In this document: piece by piece, positions 1 to 5,776 of the stretch
Layout of the letters: every line of letters starts with the position of its first letter
Position numbering within the stretch: position 1 is the first letter of the stretch
Source of the DNA: a virus
Reading direction: 5' to 3' (one strand)
IMG/VR virus record: IMGVR_UViG_3300020581_000030
Location: 1 to 24,664 of that record
DNA: 24,664 nucleotides
Position numbers and translations under genes: made by a program
Notes under the pieces: model-generated
Told to the model about the DNA's origin: nothing
The model's input: the letters and a program-made list of their open reading frames with translations, nothing else
The model's database searches: none

Positions 1-60
1 CGATTGAGGAGTCACTAGGAAAAGAAGAATATCGCCGGCTTGAGCTGGCGCGGCACTCAT
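1..60 (-). CDS. Start of a gene cut by the left window edge (possible NlpC/YiiX-like peptidase)
   Basis: ATG 60 overlaps the preceding TGA (ATGA) and opens a frame of 20 residues to the window edge. It contains AQAGDILLFLVTPQ. The 'pGDilLF' segment is typical of the start of permuted NlpC/P60 (YiiX-like) cysteine peptidases and lipid-modifying relatives, which occur in phages as possible lysins. Only this short piece is visible and the catalytic residues lie outside, so the assignment is tentative. Confidence 0.4.
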   Translation of the reverse strand, partial: MSAAPAQAGDILLFLVTPQS

Positions 61-170
61 TTTGGAATAAGAAGCCCAGGGTGCATCGTCCCGACCAACA
101 TTCCCAAGATCACCGCCAAACCAACGGCTAGCATAACGGCCAGGATGATGACCCCTTTATTGTTCTCCAC
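57..170 (-). CDS. Single-span membrane peptide, GTG start
   Basis: A frame of 37 residues from GTG 170 to TGA 57: a short polar start (ENNKG), one long hydrophobic span (VIILAVMLAVGLAVILGMLV), then GTMHPGLLIPK. It starts 2 bases after the preceding stop. Its TGA overlaps the ATG of the next frame (ATGA), matching the operon pattern. It probably inserts in the inner membrane as a lysis-related or accessory peptide. The function is unknown. Confidence 0.55.
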   Translation of the reverse strand: MENNKGVIILAVMLAVGLAVILGMLVGTMHPGLLIPK

Positions 171-172
171 GA

Positions 173-400
173 TTAAGCCGCCGGAGGGGTGCCAGTGGCC
201 GAAGTCGTGACGGTCGTTTGAAGCTTCCCGAAGATAGCGATCAAATCCGTCATCAACTTATTGGCATCCGCGATTAAGGCCGCTACGTCCGGGCCTAATT
301 CAGTAGTTGCCGGTCCGATAGCTGAAAGAATATCCTGTAAAATCGCGAGACCTTTTCCGCCGCCAGTAATGAGTGCTTGTAACAGTAGTGCTGGGTTCAT
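173..400 (-). CDS. Small hypothetical helical protein
   Basis: A 75-residue Ala/Leu/Ile-rich protein, predicted helical (LLLQALITGGGKGLAILQDI, then VAALIADANKLMTDLIAIFG), with a Thr/Pro/Ala tail. It could be an amphipathic or membrane-associated peptide. It overlaps the preceding gene by ATGA and is followed 2 bases later by the 37-residue membrane peptide. The function is unknown. Its place suggests lysis or another late membrane role. Confidence 0.6.
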   Translation of the reverse strand: MNPALLLQALITGGGKGLAILQDILSAIGPATTELGPDVAALIADANKLMTDLIAIFGKLQTTVTTSATGTPPAA

Positions 401-696
401 GGTGTAACTCCTTTTGGCGGGTTAGCCGCCAGTTTAGTTTGTGGTGTCACTGTAAATCGTTGCCAGAAATGCTCAATACCAATCCATCCTAGAGCGAAAT
501 AGAAAGCTACCATCCTCTCAAAAGCAGGGATGTCCGTAATGGTCGGAGCTGTCATATAGAGTTTTTTCCAAAAAGAGGCATAATCGGGTGTCGTCGTAAG
601 CCAAACAAGATGTGAGGCCACAAAAGACCCTCCCACGCCCCCTAGTTTGGCAAAGAGACGGTGAATATCATTCTGCTTAATCCAGTCTAAAATCAT
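397..696 (-). CDS. Small hypothetical membrane-associated protein
   Basis: A 99-residue protein with two moderately hydrophobic stretches: LGGVGGSFVASHLVWL (about residues 18-33) and MVAFYFALGWIGIEHFW (about 62-78). They may be two membrane helices joined by an exposed loop. The ends are charged or proline-rich (NPPKGVTP). ATGA overlaps occur on both sides. Two-span topology and position next to DUF5675 make it a holin candidate, but the hydrophobicity is modest and no family is recognised. Confidence 0.6.
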   Translation of the reverse strand: MILDWIKQNDIHRLFAKLGGVGGSFVASHLVWLTTTPDYASFWKKLYMTAPTITDIPAFERMVAFYFALGWIGIEHFWQRFTVTPQTKLAANPPKGVTP

Positions 697-1070
697 GCGT
701 AATCCTCCGTGTATTTTATCTTAATCGCAGGTTGATCGGTAATGGCCTGCACAAAACCAACCCAAGCATCCTTTGACTCTTCAATCATGTCATCCTGCAA
801 ATCCAGTTGTGTCCCTAGGGCCGTACAGCCATCCAACTGGGTTGGATAATTGGCCCAATGGACCTCTATGGCTGTACGTCCTGGCACAATCACATGCGGC
901 ATGATTTGTTGAAAATGCACTGACCACATAAATAAAAGATCGTAGACGCCAACCGGAATGATCATGGCCAGACGCTCAAGCGTCACGCATTTAAACGGAT
1001 CGTTATCGATATGAAGGTTTCCGAAAACCCCGTCAGCCGTTTTGTTCGTGCGTGTCACTGTGATCAGCAT
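693..1070 (-). CDS. DUF5675 family protein
   Basis: A 125-residue protein matching DUF5675: N-terminal LITVTRTNKT, then CVTLERLAMIIPVGVYDLLF, the signature VPGRTAIEVHWANYPTQLDG with CTALG, and a final DAWVGFVQAI helix. The family is common in phages and mobile elements near lysis genes. Its biochemical role is not established. ATG 1070 is preferred, with GGAGGAG about 8 bases upstream. The longer frame from 1085 begins before that site. It overlaps the next gene by ATGA. Confidence 0.85.
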   Translation of the reverse strand: MLITVTRTNKTADGVFGNLHIDNDPFKCVTLERLAMIIPVGVYDLLFMWSVHFQQIMPHVIVPGRTAIEVHWANYPTQLDGCTALGTQLDLQDDMIEESKDAWVGFVQAITDQPAIKIKYTEDYA

Positions 1071-1236
1071 CGAGGTCTCCTCCATGTCCGTCAGAATTTG
1101 TGACTACCCAAGAATCCCCGCAAACATTGCAACTCCATCTTATTTCGCCATTGCCCCATTTCTCGAAATCCAGTAAACGCTCTTTTCTTTGTGACAAGCA
1201 TTTAGCACAAAACTTAGTGCTTATCCTTTTCGTCAC
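1033..1236 (-). CDS. Small zinc-ribbon protein
   Basis: A 67-residue frame starting at GTG 1236. Two CxxC pairs (FCAKCLS at about residues 9-13 and SCNVCGDSW at about 35-39) form a compact zinc ribbon in the first 45 residues. The tail is acidic and His-rich (DGHGGDLDADHSDTHEQ). GGAAAG lies upstream at about 9 bases. It overlaps the gene before by 23 bases and the gene after by 38, more than is usual here. The tail may therefore be constrained by the DUF5675 start. A nucleic-acid or protein-binding role is possible. Confidence 0.55.
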   Translation of the reverse strand: MTKRISTKFCAKCLSQRKERLLDFEKWGNGEIRWSCNVCGDSWVVTNSDGHGGDLDADHSDTHEQNG

Positions 1237-1390
1237 TTAAAAGTCTTTCCAATTCTGCAATACGGTTTAATGCGTCGGACATCTTACTATTGACTAATGT
1301 GTGGATCTGGTTCGACTTTAAGATGTTCCATAGTGTCGCCAAGGTTGGTGCAGTACTGACAATCAAAGCAACTTTAATATCTTCGCTCAT
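1214..1390 (-). CDS. Small hypothetical protein of the lysis-like module
   Basis: A 58-residue frame from ATG 1390 (ATGA overlap with the preceding stop) to TAA at 1214. It has a hydrophobic N-terminal helix (IKVALIVSTAPTLATLWNIL), then HTLVNSKMSDALNRIAELER and a charged end. The 'h.lVNSkm...L.ri..LE' pattern occurs in small phage proteins near holins, of unknown role. It overlaps the next gene's GTG start by 23 bases. The gene-like pattern and snug fit support it despite its size. Confidence 0.7.
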   Translation of the reverse strand: MSEDIKVALIVSTAPTLATLWNILKSNQIHTLVNSKMSDALNRIAELERLLSDEKDKH

Positions 1391-1572
1391 TTATGGAATA
1401 CCGCATAACCGCTGACCAAGATCGCGATAATGGCAAGAATCTGAGCGATAGTGGTTTGTGAGCTATTGGTTGCTAGTTGCACTGTTTTCAAGGCAAGCTC
1501 CAAAGCTTTCTGTGCGGCATCTAGTTTTTCTTCTAAGCGAATGACTTTGTCATGATCTGTCTCTTCGCTCAT
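1387..1572 (-). CDS. Tail-anchored coiled-coil protein, holin-like (XhlA type)
   Basis: A 61-residue protein with an N-terminal charged coiled coil (HDKVIRLEEKLDAAQKAL) and a C-terminal membrane span (IAQILAIIAILVSGYAVF). This layout is known from XhlA-type lysis accessory proteins and some small holins. It lies in a run of small membrane genes next to the DUF5675 gene. Its start context AAATGAGCGAAGA is repeated at the start of the next gene (1390). A lysis role is inferred. Confidence 0.6.
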   Translation of the reverse strand: MSEETDHDKVIRLEEKLDAAQKALELALKTVQLATNSSQTTIAQILAIIAILVSGYAVFHK

Positions 1573-1793
1573 TTTGTATGTCTGTCAATAGCGGCTAAAT
1601 GCGTGTTCATTTCGTCTAAACGCTCAATAATGACCGCTAACTGTTTATCGTGATCATAAACTTTAGGACGGATTTCTGCCATCTCTTTGACCGTATGATC
1701 CCATTCAGCAGGTTTTGCATAGGCTTGCCAAATGACCCCAACCAAAGTCAGGATTGTCAAGGCTAGACCAAAATCTACTTTACGCCACCTCAT
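1569..1793 (-). CDS. Small membrane-anchored coiled-coil protein
   Basis: A 74-residue protein with an N-terminal membrane span (FGLALTILTLVGVIWQAYA, residues about 8-26) preceded by RWRK, then a charged helix (HTVKEMAEIRPKVYDHD, QLAVIIERLDEMNTHLAAI). The layout resembles small membrane proteins in phage lysis cassettes, including i-spanin-like proteins, but it is short for a spanin. The hydrophobic part is less likely to be cleaved than those of the fibre proteins. It overlaps both neighbours by ATGA. Confidence 0.65.
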   Translation of the reverse strand: MRWRKVDFGLALTILTLVGVIWQAYAKPAEWDHTVKEMAEIRPKVYDHDKQLAVIIERLDEMNTHLAAIDRHTK

Positions 1794-2560
1794 TCAAAAC
1801 GCTCCATTTTGGACATTTTAGAAGCACCTCCACCGGAAGGATTCGCATTTAAAGAAAGCCATGCCAAAGACCAACTTGTAGAAGTTCCCGTATTGCTCCA
1901 TGACATTGTTTGGCTTGCGGGAGCACCTTGAGGGCCTTTGTAGGAAGCCCCTATGATAGTCCCTTGATTTCCATTCGAGAAGTTGGATAGTTGTACTTGG
2001 CTTCCTCCTGGCGTCGCCGCTGATGTTGTGGTCGTTTCTTGAGCCGAATCTACTAGCATTTCCCCTGAATTGGTGACATTGATATTAGCACTAATACTAG
2101 TAGCACTTGCTGCCGCCGCACCCGTGCTCACATCCACAGGAGTTGTTTGGTTCACGCCTGCGAATGTCTCTGCTGTACAAGTTAATTGTTGGCCTGCCGT
2201 CCCTCCGCAACTACCTGCTGTTGGAGTCACGGAAACTGTCTTAGCTCCTGATGCCGCGCCAATCGCAACAGCCCAGACTTCCGAGCTATTAAATGTGGCG
2301 GCATTTGAGGTACGTTGCTTAAAGACGAAGGCTGTTCCCCCAATGGAAGCCGCAGACACATTTGAGCCCGTTCCGCCTACTCCACTACAAGAGAGCACCG
2401 CTGCTTTATTACCAGCCGCTGTTCCATTTCCAACGGTCATGCTCCATGTACAAGGACTTCCCACTGAAGCACTCGAACTGTAGGTGCTCGTGTCAAAGAC
2501 AATCGTATCTGCCCACCCCAAGACCGGAACACACAGAAGCAAAAGTAAAAAATATCTCAT
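1790..2560 (-). CDS. Exported beta-rich protein, fibre module
   Basis: A 256-residue protein with a signal peptide (MRY, core FLLLLLCVPVLG, then WAD). The mature part is Ser/Thr/Ala/Gly-rich and beta, like single-domain phage or surface beta-sandwiches (TWSMTVGNGTAAGNKAAVLS, VSVTPTAGSCGG, SWSLAWLSLN near the end). Four cysteines (37, 58, 118, 128) follow the signal. The end SGGGASKMSKMERFE is charged. ATGA overlaps occur at both ends. It is the last exported protein before the lysis-like module. The function is unknown. A surface-binding role is plausible. Confidence 0.75.
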   Translation of the reverse strand: MRYFLLLLLCVPVLGWADTIVFDTSTYSSSASVGSPCTWSMTVGNGTAAGNKAAVLSCSGVGGTGSNVSAASIGGTAFVFKQRTSNAATFNSSEVWAVAIGAASGAKTVSVTPTAGSCGGTAGQQLTCTAETFAGVNQTTPVDVSTGAAAASATSISANINVTNSGEMLVDSAQETTTTSAATPGGSQVQLSNFSNGNQGTIIGASYKGPQGAPASQTMSWSNTGTSTSWSLAWLSLNANPSGGGASKMSKMERFE

Positions 2561-2991
2561 GGGCCTACTTGAATGAGCGGTAAGAGAATTGCCGAATTGG
2601 CCGAAAGTTCGCTTGTAACCTTCGCTAATTGAGCGGTAAACGTAAGATCGGTGGCCAAAAGTATGTTGTGGCTAATAGCGACTTGCATTTGTTTAAGAAG
2701 TGTGTAGTCCGTTAGGAACTGTGTTTTAATCGCCGCATTGGGATCAATGACGGGCATTGGAATAGGCGTCGGAATGACTGGCTGTCCAGGGGCCGGAACT
2801 GCACTGACTGCCGCTTGTTGGGCCGTTAAATTAGCGATGACTGTGGCGGCTGTGTCTGGAATGAAGGTAGCCGGTGCCCCAGGAGGGATCGGATACCAGT
2901 TGGTATAGATCTTTCCAGAGACACTATCCGTAAACTGTAAATTTACGGCATTATTTGCGTCGGTCGCTAAAACAAGTACACTCCAACTCAT
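2557..2991 (-). CDS. Hypothetical virion-associated protein without signal peptide
   Basis: A 144-residue cysteine-free protein. Residues 1-50 are beta-like (WSVLVLATDANNAVNLQFTD). A Pro-rich segment follows (PGQPVIPTPIPMPVIDP, about residues 76-92), then a helical C-terminus (FLTDYTLLKQMQVAISHN, QLAKVTSELSANSAILL). The start at ATG 2991 is decided by an AGGAGGT site 4-5 bases upstream. Longer readings enter the upstream gene. It overlaps the next gene by ATGA. The family is not recognised. Helical end plus beta head might join a fibre partner. Confidence 0.7.
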   Translation of the reverse strand: MSWSVLVLATDANNAVNLQFTDSVSGKIYTNWYPIPPGAPATFIPDTAATVIANLTAQQAAVSAVPAPGQPVIPTPIPMPVIDPNAAIKTQFLTDYTLLKQMQVAISHNILLATDLTFTAQLAKVTSELSANSAILLPLIQVGP

Positions 2992-2999
2992 AAGACCTC

Positions 3000-4697
3000 C
3001 TAGGGCGTGATACTGGGTACTTCCATCCAACTAAACGTGGCTGTCATTGCACCGCCGGTCACAGTAGCACCTTGGATATTCAGGGCAACACATTGGCTTA
3101 TCCCGCGCAAAACAATTGGCTTCATGCGCCAATCGGCGGGAGAGATATAGATATCATTCGGGGTGGCCGTACCAGGAGCCATGCAACCCAGTTTGTAATT
3201 GTCCAAATATCCCACTAAAGCACCAGGAACAAGCGTGGCACTATTAATCGAAAAGATAGCCGTAGATGATGGAACCTCATAGTTGGAATCTTGAGCTACG
3301 GTCGTCATCGTAGACCAAACACCTGCGTACGTAGCACTTCTCTTGACTATGGCTAAGGAAATGATCCCTGCGGTTGTCTGAGTACAGGAAGCTCTGATGC
3401 TGTAAATAAGTACGATATCGGTTGCATTTCCACAAATAGCCGCCACATCTGAAGTATCGGAAGCAATCGAAAATGTGGTTGTTGACCCTGAATAAGAATC
3501 TGGGATGATCGCCGGAAGGACTGCCACATGTTCCAAATGATCAGTCCCAATCTCAATAGCCGCATTGTTTCCTGCTGTTCCGACCGTCCCGTTCCCGTAC
3601 CCATCGTTATAGACCCCAGGAAGCGTAGGCAAACGATTCGTACCAACAGCTACACCATTGTCAGACAATGTTCCTACTACACCAAGAGTCGAAACAAGAC
3701 TTACAAATCCAATTGTAGAATTTTGTACCTGGATCGGATTGACTGTCACAATGCCAACCGTTGTTTGGGCCAATGTCCAGTTTCCTATAGCTTGGATAAC
3801 TCCAATCGTTGAATTTCCTATGGCAAAGACGGAACCTCCATTAACAATTCCTACCGTAGAAGCGAGGATTGTATCGTTAAAAGTTGATCCACCATTGACA
3901 ATTCCAATAGTTGACGTGATAATGGCATGAGGTGCCACACCCAACGTAACGCCCGTTCCAGTAACCACATTAATCGTGCTAGCCAAAACCCCCCAAGAAC
4001 TTGTTATTACACCGAATGTAGATGGGCCCAGAGAGAAACTACCAACTATCCCAATAGTCGAATTTCCCACTTGAAAGACAGATCCACCATTCACGACTCC
4101 AAACGTAGACTGACCTAAGGAAAACGTACCTACAACCCCAATGGTTGAGTTTGAAACTGTCGTAGGAATAGTGCCAGAAATACCTACTGTTGAAGCCAAA
4201 ACAGTCGTATTCAAGATCACGCCTGTCCCCGTGACAACATTGATAGTGCTGGCAAGCACACCGAAAGAACTCTGAACAACTCCGAAAGTAGACTGAAAGA
4301 CCCCTACTGTCCCAGAAATAGGAACTGTCCCAAGAACATTAACTGCCGTTGTACTATTCCCGATAACCCAGGGAGTGGTTCCTTGGTTTGCCGTCACAGT
4401 TCCTGTTACACCGACCGTTGATGCAATTACTGTGGTTGTCGTAGGATTTATTACATAAATGGAATTAGTTGCTGAACTAGTTGCTAAATGAACAGCAAGT
4501 CCTGTTACCGGATCAACAGGCGCTACCCCTCCCGTCACATTCGGATCAGCAATCGTAATCGCTTGTCTAAAGTTTGTGTTTGCAGGAATAAAACCGTCAA
4601 CAGCTAAAAAAGTCCCAGAAGAAACAGTTAAAGATGAATTGGCTCCCCATCCTAACGATGGAAAAGCAAGAATGGCAAAAGCCAGAAGCTTTTTCAT
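3000..4697 (-). CDS. Exported repeat fibre protein (STxGVV repeats)
   Basis: A 565-residue protein. The signal peptide is residues 1-19 (MKK, core LLAFAILAFPSL, then GWGA). Residues about 91-345 are built of short repeats such as NSTIGVVGTFSLG, STFGVVNGGSVF and ASTVGIVNGGSVF, probably a beta-solenoid or trimeric shaft. The C-terminal 200 residues are globular, with four cysteines (422, 438, 505, 536) and the end KPIVLRGISQCVALNIQGA, TATFSWMEV, a pattern I associate with phage tail-tip proteins. ATG 4697 is preferred (ATGA overlap, GGGGGT 9 bases upstream) over 4703. The role is inferred as an exported adhesin-like appendage. Confidence 0.78.
   Translation of the reverse strand: MKKLLAFAILAFPSLGWGANSSLTVSSGTFLAVDGFIPANTNFRQAITIADPNVTGGVAPVDPVTGLAVHLATSSATNSIYVINPTTTTVIASTVGVTGTVTANQGTTPWVIGNSTTAVNVLGTVPISGTVGVFQSTFGVVQSSFGVLASTINVVTGTGVILNTTVLASTVGISGTIPTTVSNSTIGVVGTFSLGQSTFGVVNGGSVFQVGNSTIGIVGSFSLGPSTFGVITSSWGVLASTINVVTGTGVTLGVAPHAIITSTIGIVNGGSTFNDTILASTVGIVNGGSVFAIGNSTIGVIQAIGNWTLAQTTVGIVTVNPIQVQNSTIGFVSLVSTLGVVGTLSDNGVAVGTNRLPTLPGVYNDGYGNGTVGTAGNNAAIEIGTDHLEHVAVLPAIIPDSYSGSTTTFSIASDTSDVAAICGNATDIVLIYSIRASCTQTTAGIISLAIVKRSATYAGVWSTMTTVAQDSNYEVPSSTAIFSINSATLVPGALVGYLDNYKLGCMAPGTATPNDIYISPADWRMKPIVLRGISQCVALNIQGATVTGGAMTATFSWMEVPSITP
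3663..4427 (-). repeat. STxGVV coding repeats with a 90-residue higher-order duplication
   Basis: GVLASTINVVTGTGV occurs at residues 146-160 and 236-250 (4218-4262 and 3948-3992). Of the first 14 codons, 11 differ between copies, all silently. Shorter units (STIGVV, STFGVV, STVGIV) fill the rest of the region. Confidence 0.85.
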
Positions 4698-5005
4698 GGA
4701 CATGTTACCCCCAGTAAAATCCCTAATGGAATACCCGTGGTGCAAGGTCTAAAAAAAGGAGGAGAAGATACGATAGGGCATGTTTCCGTAATGGCTACCA
4801 AAATACCGTAAGGCATACCATTCAAACAAGAAATAAATGGACTACCACCTCCGCCACTTCCATTCGGAGGAGTTTGGATAATATAAGACTTCTCAGAATT
4901 CAAGCCAAAGCCAATCGTAGAAGCTATCTCCAATTCAGATGGAATATAGCCATTTAAAGTCTGCACCATCAAAACGAAAAGGACGATCTTATTGAGCCAA
5001 CGCAT
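4694..5005 (-). CDS. Small exported Cys-loop protein, fibre module
   Basis: A 103-residue protein with a signal-like N-terminus (MRWLNK, core IVLFVLMVQTL, then NG). After a PPNGSGGGGSP linker come two similar loops: C60 to C76 enclosing NGMPYGILVAIT, and C88 to C102 enclosing TGIPLGILLGV. Both end in CP. The four cysteines suggest two disulfides. GGAG lies 9 bases before the ATG. The last codons overlap the next start (ATGA) and supply its GGGGG site. The family is unknown. It may be a small exported appendage or tip protein. Confidence 0.7.
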   Translation of the reverse strand: MRWLNKIVLFVLMVQTLNGYIPSELEIASTIGFGLNSEKSYIIQTPPNGSGGGGSPFISCLNGMPYGILVAITETCPIVSSPPFFRPCTTGIPLGILLGVTCP

Positions 5006-5324
5006 AGTAAATTTCTCCGCTTACCTGTACGCCTACACTTGAATTAATAATAAATGCAGTATTAGGAGCTGTTATAAACCAAGGTTCGCCTGTTGCATCA
5101 AATGTAATCCCTTCGTTCGCCGCAAAAGGAACGGCTGCTGGACTTGGTAAATTATCTTTGAATGTTAAATTTGTCGCTCCTGCTACCAAAAACCAAATCC
5201 GATGCACTACAATTCGATTGCCATTGGTATCCGCTGCAATGACTGTTTGATCACCACTTGTGGAAAAATTTATTGCTATACGATTCAATATAGGAAGTCG
5301 AGGATAGAGACTAACAGCTCCCAT
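4989..5324 (-). CDS. Small beta-sandwich virion protein without signal peptide
   Basis: A 111-residue protein. The core SGDQTVIAADTNGNRIVVHR, then IWFLVAGATNLTFKDN, PFAANEGITFDA and VGVQVSGEIYYA, matches a common phage structural pattern ('s.dn.vVaA..gkrI.V......ag..n.tf.......g...l..n.G......p......t..g..l......v.v.G...Y'). I know this pattern from small tail or decoration proteins of unknown exact role. It has no cysteines and no signal, unlike its neighbours. ATG 5324 (TAATG junction, AGGA 9 bases upstream) is preferred over ATG 5354. Confidence 0.75.
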   Translation of the reverse strand: MGAVSLYPRLPILNRIAINFSTSGDQTVIAADTNGNRIVVHRIWFLVAGATNLTFKDNLPSPAAVPFAANEGITFDATGEPWFITAPNTAFIINSSVGVQVSGEIYYALAQ

Positions 5325-5776
5325 TAAAGAAGTCCTAATAGTTGCCGCAACCATAACACCCGAACGATCATTTTAACACCCTGATTGATTTGCGTTTGCG
5401 TCAAACTATTAAAGTTAGGATAAGCAGCAATGATAGCCGCTGTCGTTGTCGATAATTCCGTTTCATAAGAATTGATCTGGCCCGTAAGCGTTGTCAAAGA
5501 GGCAGGATTATTGGAGTAGAAATTAACTAGGCTAGTCGTCGATATCAGCGTGGTATCGAATACGACATCATTAAAACAGAGAGTCAATTCCGTTCCATTC
5601 AGGTTAGAAGTGGGAACTTGATTCAAGCCATTTGCCTGGGCCACGCCATAAGCCAAAGGTCTGGCTTTGGTAATTTGATCGGGAGTAAACTGCGCGACCT
5701 GAAGTACAGTACAAGAGTCATCTGACCAAAGAGCAGAAGCTAACAGCAAAAGAGGGATTACCTTACTGAAGCGCAT
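5324..5776 (-). CDS. Exported hypothetical protein, fibre module
   Basis: A 150-residue protein with a signal peptide (MRFSK, core VIPLLLLASALW, cut near SDD). The mature part has two cysteines (22 and 67), a Thr/Asn/Ser-rich middle (SLVNFYSNNPASLTTLTG) and a helical end (GVKMIVRVLWLRQLLGLL) that could be amphipathic. AGGAG lies 9 bases before the ATG at 5776, and the gene overlaps the fibre stop by 14 bases. The family is not recognised. It could be a fibre partner or chaperone outside the cytoplasm, by position only. Confidence 0.7.
   Translation of the reverse strand: MRFSKVIPLLLLASALWSDDSCTVLQVAQFTPDQITKARPLAYGVAQANGLNQVPTSNLNGTELTLCFNDVVFDTTLISTTSLVNFYSNNPASLTTLTGQINSYETELSTTTAAIIAAYPNFNSLTQTQINQGVKMIVRVLWLRQLLGLL

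Noticed and set aside
12-60. GCCGGC/GCTGGC hairpin near the left edge
   Set aside because: It has a mismatch, lies inside a coding frame, and lacks a T run.
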